Shown piece by piece: positions 1-4,487 of a stretch of 5,391 nucleotides of DNA. The DNA is taken from assembly GCA_017849335.1 (NCBI GenBank), contig JAFIHP010000403.1, forward strand, positions 1 to 5,391, read 5' to 3'. The notes under the pieces were generated by a model. It made no database searches. It saw nothing but the letters and a program-made list of their open reading frames with translations, and was not told the origin of the DNA. This stretch comes from Actinomycetales bacterium (GTDB lineage Bacteria; Actinomycetota; Actinomycetes; S36-B12). Each line of letters begins with the position of its first letter. Within the stretch, counting starts at the first letter, position 1. Made by a program: the position numbers and the translations under genes.

Positions 1-713
1 ACGAGCACGCGGGTCTTCCGGCCGGAATCACCGGGGGTGTGGGTCGCGGCGAACGGGACCACTTTCGCGAGGATCGTGGCGCAGTGCTTCGCATACTCCG
101 CGGCCTCGGCCGGGTCGGCGCTGCCGTGGCCGGGAAGGTTCCGCAGCTGACGTCCGATGGCCCGCACGTGCTCGATCGTGATCGACCCGGCGAGCATCCC
201 GTCCAGCATCGGCCGCCACGTCGTCGTCAGCTCCTGTGCTTCCAGGATCCGGGCCTCCCCGGTCACCGGCGACAGCCGCAACGCCACCGTGATCTCCGAC
301 CACGCCACCTGCTCCGGCGCCACGTACTGCGGCCGACCAGTCACCGCGTCCGCCGCGAGGATCCCCTGCACCTCGTCGACGACCTTCGCCGTCACCCGCG
401 CGCGAAGCTGCGTCTCGAACCCAGCCAGCCACGCCGCGGCCCGCTGCGCCTCCTGCAACGCCGCGATCGCATCATCAGCGGACAACGCACGCACATCGAC
501 ATCGACCAGGCTCGACAACTGACCGACCCCTGCCTGCGCCTCGCACGCCGCCGTCAGCCACTCACCCGCCGACGGAGGCACGAGCTCCACGTCCTCCGGC
601 AGCGGCGGCACGTCCTGGTCATCGTCGAACGGACACTCCCGATCCACCCACGCCTCGTCCGCGGCGCCACCCTCCCGGGGCTCGCCGACAGACTCGTGAC
701 CGGATTCGTACAC
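1..713 (-). CDS. DUF222 / 13E12-family HNH endonuclease-type protein, N-terminal part (runs off the window)
   Basis: The first 237 codons are visible; the C-terminal part, where the HNH nuclease motif would lie, is outside the window. Residues 1-45 are an acidic, poorly conserved leader (VYESGHESVG at the start). From about residue 50 (GEWLTAACEAQ) the sequence is helical and Ala-rich and reads like DUF222: WLAGFETQLRARVTAKV at about 95-111, an ITVALRLSP segment at 141-149, and MLAGSITIEHVRAIGRQL at 173-190, the usual 'G-x-I-T-x-x-H' stretch. Family knowledge: DUF222 proteins usually carry a C-terminal HNH domain, are multicopy in actinobacteria (13E12 repeats of mycobacteria), and their biological role is not settled. 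The GTG start is chosen because it is the last start before the conserved region, and V-Y-E mimics the M-F-E/D starts common in the family. The nearest SD-like run (AGGGGGG, 737-731) is 17 bases away, too far for this GTG, so translation may be leaderless. An upstream in-frame GTG at 749-747 is less likely. The frame is open back to a stop at 761-759. Confidence 0.85.
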   Translation of the reverse strand, partial: MYESGHESVGEPREGGAADEAWVDRECPFDDDQDVPPLPEDVELVPPSAGEWLTAACEAQAGVGQLSSLVDVDVRALSADDAIAALQEAQRAAAWLAGFETQLRARVTAKVVDEVQGILAADAVTGRPQYVAPEQVAWSEITVALRLSPVTGEARILEAQELTTTWRPMLDGMLAGSITIEHVRAIGRQLRNLPGHGSADPAEAAEYAKHCATILAKVVPFAATHTPGDSGRKTRVL

Positions 714-721
714 ATGTACAA
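706..721. promoter_or_regulatory. Candidate LexA/SOS-like operator over the DUF222 start codon
   Basis: The plus strand reads TCGTACACATGTACAA. Compared with the mycobacterial SOS box TCGAAC-N4-GTTCGA it matches 9 of the 12 fixed positions. The A-to-T changes are symmetric, so the dyad GTAC-N4-GTAC is kept. A third GTAC follows at 723-726, making a second perfect inverted repeat, GTACA-A-TGTAC (716-726). The GTG start (713-711) lies within the box. Several M. tuberculosis 13E12 genes are known to be damage-inducible with LexA sites close to the gene, which makes this placement meaningful. The symmetric mismatch could weaken LexA binding, or the site could belong to another dimeric repressor. 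Confidence 0.42.
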
Positions 722-801
722 TGTACCCGACCCCCCTGACAGCCGCCACCCGTGAAGGTCACGATCACGTTGCAGCGCAACAACTCCCGGCGGAGAAGGC
801 G
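714..801. other. 88-base gap between pilin-like gene 2 and the DUF222 gene
   Basis: It holds part of the GTAC dyad region, an AGGGGGG run on the minus strand (737-731), and a small perfect hairpin, GTTGC-AGC-GCAAC (769-781). The stem is only 5 bp and no T run follows on the minus strand, so it is not called a terminator. The short distance leaves open read-through from the pilin-like genes into the DUF222 gene. Confidence 0.4.
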
Positions 802-1962
802 TCAGGACTGGAGTCCGACTGTCGTCGTCAGCGTCTTGGTCGCGGTCTTCGTCGTGCCGTTCCAGGGGTAGGTGACCTGCACGGTGTAGGTCAGCTCGTA
901 CTGCGCGTACTTCGGGCCATTGGGCGTCGTCAGGGTGATCGTGTCCGCCGTGTAGGTCGGCACGGGGATCTTGTCGTCCTTGAGGTTGTTGCTCGTGCTT
1001 CGCACGCTCACCGAGACGATCTCGGCGGAGTACGGCGCCGTGGACAGGATCCACGGCTCGTCCTTCCAGCTGCTCGTGTCGGCGGCCGAGAACACGTTGT
1101 ACGTCTTCGTGGTCTTCTGCGGCTGCGGGAGCCACCCGTTCTTGATCGAGTTCAGGGAGGCTCCCTGCAGCGTCCCCACGTACTCGTCGACGCTCAGGCA
1201 CACGTTCCACCCGTTCGGGATCTTGTTGTCCGCCGAGCAGTCCTTCTGGGGGACGCACGAGCTGCCCGTGGCGTCCCAGCCGACCGCACAGGGGTAGCAG
1301 GAGTTGGACTCGCTGCTGTACCCCTGCTTGTTCGCCGCGCACTTCGAGGCGGCGCTCTCGACGCACGTCCCGGTTGCCGCGTCGTAGCTCTGGCCGTCGC
1401 ACTTCGGGACAAGGCAGTTGTTCGACGCCTCGACGTAAGTCTGGTCGCCGATGCACGTGTCCTTGGCGCTGGGGACACACGATCCGGACGTCGCGTCGAC
1501 CACGTACCCGTCGGTGCATCCCGGAGTCGACCCACCGCCGCCGTTCTCTGCCCCTTCGCCGGGTGCCTGCTCCACCGGTCCCGCGCCCGGACCGGTCTCC
1601 TGCTCCCCGCCCGGTCCCGTCCCGCCGTCGGACGACCCGTCCTCGACCTGCGGGCTGTCGCCACCCGACGACCCGCCAGACGATCCGCCCGGTCCGTCAG
1701 CGGCATCGCCTCCCGACCACTCGGCTCCGCCAGCGCCCGCCGGAGTGCTGGCGCCGGTCCCGTTGCTCGACGCTGTGCCGGAGGCGGCTGCGCTCGCTCG
1801 ATCCGACGCTGTCGAGTAGCCGCCGCCGAGCACACGGCCGAGGATCGTGATGACGCCGACGATGGCGACGCCGACGAGCGCGACGATGATCGCGTACTCG
1901 ACCCCGGAGATCCCGCGCTCATCGCGTCGAGCGCGCGTCAGCCGTTCGCGGTACTTCAGCAT
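802..1962 (-). CDS. Large Flp-type prepilin-like surface protein with Gly/Ser linker and Cys-rich repeats (pilin-like protein 2)
   Basis: 386 residues. An in-frame ATG lies 42 bases upstream (2004), but the ATG at 1962 follows GGGGAGGG at an ideal distance and gives a normal short leader. Layout: basic leader 1-17 ending DERG; predicted prepilin peptidase cut G17/I18; mature start ISGVEYAII with Glu5 (E22) and Tyr6 (Y23), the Flp pilin signature; hydrophobic helix about 23-42; disordered Gly/Ser/Ala/Pro/Asp linker about 59-148; six C-x(10-13)-C units from C149 to C255; C-terminal beta-rich domain about 286-386 (KTYNVFS, APYSAEIVSVSV, YELTYTVQVTYP). All 12 Cys are in the exported part and none is in the leader or helix, which suits disulfide pairing outside the cell. 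Typical Flp pilins are about 50-80 residues, so this is not an ordinary major pilin. The upstream gene is a paralog sharing leader type, Cys units and C-terminal domain. Likely role, by inference: surface adhesin or minor pilin anchored through a pilin helix. TadE-like pseudopilin is an alternative. The pilin leader is well supported; the function is unknown. Confidence 0.8.
   Translation of the reverse strand: MLKYRERLTRARRDERGISGVEYAIIVALVGVAIVGVITILGRVLGGGYSTASDRASAAASGTASSNGTGASTPAGAGGAEWSGGDAADGPGGSSGGSSGGDSPQVEDGSSDGGTGPGGEQETGPGAGPVEQAPGEGAENGGGGSTPGCTDGYVVDATSGSCVPSAKDTCIGDQTYVEASNNCLVPKCDGQSYDAATGTCVESAASKCAANKQGYSSESNSCYPCAVGWDATGSSCVPQKDCSADNKIPNGWNVCLSVDEYVGTLQGASLNSIKNGWLPQPQKTTKTYNVFSAADTSSWKDEPWILSTAPYSAEIVSVSVRSTSNNLKDDKIPVPTYTADTITLTTPNGPKYAQYELTYTVQVTYPWNGTTKTATKTLTTTVGLQS
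1198..1518 (-). repeat. Six C-x(10-13)-C units in pilin-like protein 2
   Basis: These are protein-level repeats, residues 149-255. Cys pairs lie at 149/162, 170/183, 188/200, 208/222, 225/236 and 242/255. The unit is loosely C-x3-Q/G-x-aromatic-D/N-x2-S/T-G/N-x-C, for example CDGQSYDAATGTC. It is the same unit type as in the upstream paralog, and CIGDQTYVEASNNC (170-183) is especially close to a paralog unit, CIGDQTFNNSNNTC. At DNA level these units are much more diverged than those of the paralog. Confidence 0.85.
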
Positions 1963-2079
1963 CGGACCCTCCCCGCGCCCCTCGGACCCCCCAAGGGAGC
2001 GCACCGTTCGGGGATCGAGTGAACGAGGGGAACCGCTCGCTACGCGGGCAGAACCCTCACAGAAGAATCACAGAGGCGA
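1963..2079. other. 117-base gap between the two pilin-like genes
   Basis: It contains the SD of gene 2, a CGTTC/GAACG inverted repeat with an 11-base loop (2005-2025), and a TCACAG direct repeat (2057-2062 and 2068-2073, 11-base period) just after the gene 1 stop. No convincing promoter hexamers and no terminator-like hairpin with a T tract were found, so co-transcription is the simpler reading. Confidence 0.35.
1968..1974 (-). promoter_or_regulatory. Ribosome binding site deciding the start of pilin-like protein 2
   Basis: The minus strand reads GGGGAGGGTCCG directly before ATG 1962-1960. The purine run lies 5 bases from this ATG, whereas the in-frame ATG at 2004 has no comparable site. The shorter 386-residue protein is therefore preferred. 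Confidence 0.65.
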
Positions 2080-3261
2080 TCAGTTCACCGTGATCGTGTA
2101 CGTGAAGCTGGAACTCGTACCAGTCTTGTCGCCGCCGTCGCCCGGGTAAGTCACCTCAACGGAGTACGTGACAGTGATCGTCCCCGTCTTACTCGTCTTG
2201 GGGACTGTCACCGACAGGTTCGATCCTCCGCTGCACGTCGGAGTCGGCGACGTACCCCAGGAAGCCGAGCATGACACCGAGACCAGCGTCGCGCTGTAGG
2301 GAGTGGAGGCGTACGGGTAACCCGACAAGATGTTGAAGGTCTTCTTCGTGGACTTCGACGAACTCCGAGTCATAGAACCGGTCGTGCTAGACGGCTGGGG
2401 AACGGCCACGCACTTGTTGGACGTATCGATCAACTGCGCGGAAGTGCAGGTCGGCGGCGTGCACGTGTTGTTCGAGCTATTGAACGTCTGGTCCCCGGAA
2501 CAAACTGCCTTCACGTCGCACTTGCCAGTCGTGGAGTTGTACCACTGCGCCGCGGTGCACGTCGGCGGCGTGCACGTGTTGTTCGAGTTGTTGAACGTCT
2601 GGTCCCCGATACACGTCGCCTTCACGTCGCACACGCCGGTAGCCGTATTGAGCCACCGGCCGGCGGCGGTGCAGCTCGCGCTGGTCGCCACGCACGAACC
2701 CGAAGCGCTGTCGAATGGGGAGGTCACGGGACAGTTCGCGGCAGTCGCCTTGCACGTACCGGATACCGGGTCCCATGGCTGCGCGAGGGGACACGGTTCG
2801 CAGGTGTTCGTCGAGGAGTTCCAGGCCGTGCCCGAGGAGGCACACGTCGATTCAAGGCTCACGTCGCAGGCGACGGTCGAGCTGTTGAACCACTGTGAGG
2901 CCGTGCACGCCACGCACGAGTTCGAGCCACTGTCCCAGCCCTGGCTCGCGGCCTTGCAGGTGTCCTTCTGGCTGGTGTCACACGCACCGGTCAGCGGGTT
3001 CGGCCACTGCCCGGCGGGGCACTTGTTCGGGTCGTAGGAGGGCAGCGACGGCGCAGCCAGCTGCGACTGCGGCGCGCCCACCCTGCTCTCGCTGGCGGAG
3101 TAGTTCGCCGTCATCGATGACTGCAACGCCCTCACGACGCCGAACATCCCCATCGCGAACAGTGCGACGATCAGCCCGTACTCGACGATCGTCGCGCCAC
3201 GCTCGGACCTGCCGTCGGCGGACATGCGGCGACGCAGCACATGCCGACGGAACCACAGCAC
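2080..3261 (-). CDS. Large Flp-type prepilin-like surface protein with eleven Cys-rich repeats (pilin-like protein 1)
   Basis: 393 residues from a GTG start at 3261, chosen because AGGAGG lies 6 bases upstream; an ATG at 3225 and one at 3327 have no SD. Layout: very basic leader 1-22 (RRHVLRRR, then SERG); predicted cut G22/A23; mature start ATIVEYGLIVALFAMG with Glu5 (E27) and Tyr6 (Y28), the Flp/type IVb signature; helix about 24-44; short spacer to residue 80; eleven C-x(11-13)-C units from C81 to C284; Ser/Thr-rich spacer about 285-306; C-terminal beta-rich domain 307-393 (KTFNILS, TPYSATLVSVS, ITVTYSVEVTYP). There are 24 Cys, all after the helix; 22 are in the array and two (C331, C343) are in the C-terminal domain, and these two are missing from the paralog. 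The protein is about five times the usual Flp pilin length. It precedes its paralog by 117 bases with no strong terminator between, so co-transcription is possible. The array is rich in Asn, Ser and Thr. Inferred role: exported, disulfide-stabilised adhesin or minor pilin. No homologous function is recognised from sequence alone. Confidence 0.8.
   Translation of the reverse strand: MLWFRRHVLRRRMSADGRSERGATIVEYGLIVALFAMGMFGVVRALQSSMTANYSASESRVGAPQSQLAAPSLPSYDPNKCPAGQWPNPLTGACDTSQKDTCKAASQGWDSGSNSCVACTASQWFNSSTVACDVSLESTCASSGTAWNSSTNTCEPCPLAQPWDPVSGTCKATAANCPVTSPFDSASGSCVATSASCTAAGRWLNTATGVCDVKATCIGDQTFNNSNNTCTPPTCTAAQWYNSTTGKCDVKAVCSGDQTFNSSNNTCTPPTCTSAQLIDTSNKCVAVPQPSSTTGSMTRSSSKSTKKTFNILSGYPYASTPYSATLVSVSCSASWGTSPTPTCSGGSNLSVTVPKTSKTGTITVTYSVEVTYPGDGGDKTGTSSSFTYTITVN
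2410..3021 (-). repeat. Eleven C-x(11-13)-C units forming ~38-residue super-repeats
   Basis: Residues 81-284 of pilin-like protein 1. Cys pairs: 81/94, 102/116, 119/132, 140/154, 157/170, 177/190, 197/211, 217/230, 235/248, 254/267 and 272/284. The consensus is about C-x3-Q-x-W/F-N/D-x2-S/T-G/N-x-C (CTASQWFNSSTVAC, CTAAQWYNSTTGKC, CPLAQPWDPVSGTC). Gaps between units alternate 7, 2, 7, 2 in the N-terminal part and become 6, 6, 5, 4, 5, 4 later. Every second unit therefore starts about 37-40 residues after the last, and the real building block appears to be a two-unit module. Confidence 0.9.
2450..2608 (-). repeat. 111-base-period direct repeat inside pilin-like gene 1
   Basis: The 48-base stretches 2450-2497 and 2561-2608 differ at only two positions, 111 bases (37 codons) apart. 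Both encode a GDQTFN-x-SNNTCTPPT block. A second conserved block, GCCTTCACGTCGCAC on the plus strand, follows each copy. The period is in frame and equals one two-unit Cys module, so this is a recent module duplication in the coding sequence. Confidence 0.93.
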
Positions 3262-3267
3262 GGCGCC

Positions 3268-3273
3268 CCTCCT
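3268..3273 (-). promoter_or_regulatory. Strong ribosome binding site fixing the GTG start of pilin-like protein 1
   Basis: A perfect AGGAGG on the minus strand stands 6 bases before GTG 3261-3259. It moves the start upstream of the first ATG in the mature-looking frame (3225) and gives a 22-residue basic leader. Confidence 0.75.
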
Positions 3274-3317
3274 GCGATCTCCGACGCTCCGCGTCCGAAA
3301 CGTCCGATTCACTGCGA

Positions 3318-3326
3318 ACGGTAGCA
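3318..3326 (-). promoter_or_regulatory. Possible extended -10 element ahead of pilin-like gene 1
   Basis: The minus strand has TGCTACCGT (TG-N-TANNNT form), about 57 bases upstream of the GTG start. No recognisable -35 hexamer lies 16-18 bases upstream (CCTCAG is there), so the call rests on the extended -10 shape alone. Confidence 0.22.
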
Positions 3327-3421
3327 CCGGCCGACCGCCCCTGAGGAGTCTCGAGGATCACAAGGACCTCACGATTCACGGGCGGTGCGGTCCCCGAGAA
3401 CCAAGCGGGAGCGATGTCGGC

Positions 3422-4465
3422 TCAGAGGAGCTCGGCGGCGAGGAGTTCCAGCGTGCGCGCCCGGGATCCCGGCGACGCCGGATCCTCCGCCTCGCTCGCT
3501 CCCCAGATCGGCGCGATCATGACTTCGTCGACGCCGAGCTGGTCCGCCCGAGCCCGCAGGGCCGCGGCGACGCTGGCCGGCGTGCCCACGAAGTATCGCT
3601 CCCGCATACGGTCGGCGACCTCGCGCTGGGCGGGCGTCCACGCGTGCGCGCGGGCCTCCTCCAGCGTCCGCAGCGGCAGAAGCGGAGAGCCGGTACGCAG
3701 CAACGCCATGTTGATCAGCTGCGGCTGGACTAGGTCCTCGGCGACGTCCGCGTCCGGGTGGACGGCGACGTTGACCGGCAGGATCGTCCGCGGCTCCGGG
3801 TACCGGGCGCTCGGGCGGTAGCTCTGGCGGTACAGCGCCAGCGCGTCCTCGATCCCAGGCATCCCGAAGTGGTTGGCGAACACGTACGGCAGCCCCCGGT
3901 CCGCCGCGAGCTGCGCGGAGTAGCCGGACGATCCGAGCAGCCACAGGTCCGGCGACGTCGTCGCGCGCGGGGTCGCCTGCACGTCGAGCACGTGGCCAGC
4001 GATCGTCAGCCGCGTCGCATCGCCCGGCGCTCCGGCGAGCCCGAGGAGGTGCGTCAGCAAGGTCACGTCGGTGTCGAAGTCCTCGGCCCCTTCGGTCCGA
4101 CCCCCTCGCACGAGGTAGCTCGTGACCGGGTCGGATCCGGGCGCGCGGCCGATGCCGAGGTCGATCCGGCCGGGCAGCATCGCCTCGAGCAGCGCGAACT
4201 GCTCCGCGACGACCGTCGCGGTGTGGTTCGGCAGCATCACGCCGCCCGAGCCGAACCGGATCTGCTCTGTTCCGGCGGCGAGGTACGGGATGAGGACCGA
4301 CGGGGCCGTCGAGGCGACGGCGGGCATGTTGTGGTGCTCGGCCACCCAGAAGCGCGTGTACCCGAGACGGTCGGCGAGCAGCGCCAGCTCGTGGGAGGCC
4401 CGGACGGCGTCGGACGTGCTCTGACCACTGCGGACCATGAGGAGGTCGAGGACGGAGAGTCTCAC
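3422..4465 (-). CDS. LLM-class flavin-dependent oxidoreductase (luciferase family, YhbW/MsnO8 type)
   Basis: 347 residues, complete, GTG start. This is a bacterial-luciferase-like TIM-barrel monooxygenase that would use reduced FMN (or F420 in some relatives) and O2 on an unknown substrate in the cytosol. Motifs seen: LSVLDL (3-8) at strand 1; GYTRFWVAEHHN (35-46), whose AEHHN is the hallmark of the group; FGSGGVMLPNH (71-81); VAEQFALLEAMLPGRIDLGIGRAPG (86-110, family signature); LWLLGSSGYSAQLAADRGLPY (174-194), the segment that usually lines the flavin phosphate site; and VGTPASVAAAL near the C-terminus. Length and motif order match the 'luciferase family oxidoreductase, group 1' set, which includes E. 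coli YhbW and the mensacarcin enzyme MsnO8. The start is supported by GAGG (4477-4474) 8 bases upstream. It lies 22 bases after the exporter stop, so it is probably co-transcribed. A role in tailoring or detoxifying a compound the exporter handles is possible but unproven. Confidence 0.95.
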   Translation of the reverse strand: MRLSVLDLLMVRSGQSTSDAVRASHELALLADRLGYTRFWVAEHHNMPAVASTAPSVLIPYLAAGTEQIRFGSGGVMLPNHTATVVAEQFALLEAMLPGRIDLGIGRAPGSDPVTSYLVRGGRTEGAEDFDTDVTLLTHLLGLAGAPGDATRLTIAGHVLDVQATPRATTSPDLWLLGSSGYSAQLAADRGLPYVFANHFGMPGIEDALALYRQSYRPSARYPEPRTILPVNVAVHPDADVAEDLVQPQLINMALLRTGSPLLPLRTLEEARAHAWTPAQREVADRMRERYFVGTPASVAAALRARADQLGVDEVMIAPIWGASEAEDPASPGSRARTLELLAAELL

Positions 4466-4473
4466 AGGACCAG

Positions 4474-4477
4474 CCTC
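4474..4477 (-). promoter_or_regulatory. Ribosome binding site of the monooxygenase
   Basis: GAGG on the minus strand lies 8 bases before GTG 4465, inside the 22-base gap after the exporter stop. It supports the GTG start and independent initiation within a shared transcript. Confidence 0.6.
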
Positions 4478-4487
4478 ACACGGGCGG

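Larger units (their letters stand above)
3262..3421. other. 160-base intergenic region between the monooxygenase and pilin-like gene 1
   Basis: It holds the SD of pilin-like gene 1 and the possible -10 element. It also has a GACGC-TCC-GCGTC inverted repeat (3283-3295) and a CGTCCGA direct repeat (3292-3298 and 3301-3307, 9-base spacing) between that -10 and the SD. These could form a 5'-leader structure or a binding site. No hairpin followed by a T run, which would mark the end of the monooxygenase transcript, was seen. Confidence 0.4.

Noticed and set aside
39..755. 238-codon plus-strand frame opposite the DUF222 gene
   Set aside because: Arg/Pro/His-rich shadow composition without domain signs; the minus-strand frame gives a clear DUF222 sequence.
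769..781. GTTGC-AGC-GCAAC hairpin as a terminator of pilin-like gene 2
   Set aside because: 5-bp stem with a 3-base loop and no T run on the minus strand; too weak in GC-rich DNA.
554..1519. 321-codon minus-strand frame spanning pilin-like gene 2 and the DUF222 start
   Set aside because: Charged, Arg/Gln-rich shadow out of frame with both real genes; the ATG at 715-713 belongs to this frame and not to the DUF222 gene.
1960..2004. Upstream ATG at 2004 as the start of pilin-like protein 2
   Set aside because: It lacks an SD and would add 14 residues to a leader that is already of normal length from the ATG at 1962 with its strong SD.
2450..2608. Direct repeats as a CRISPR array
   Set aside because: Only two copies, inside a coding frame with conserved intervening codons; they encode a protein module.
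2330..3037. Long plus-strand open frame (235 codons) opposite pilin-like gene 1
   Set aside because: It is the exact antisense of the Cys-repeat array; its repeated VGGVHVLFELLNVWSP is only the reverse reading of the duplicated module. It has no SD, and the minus-strand frame has the leader, repeats and SD.
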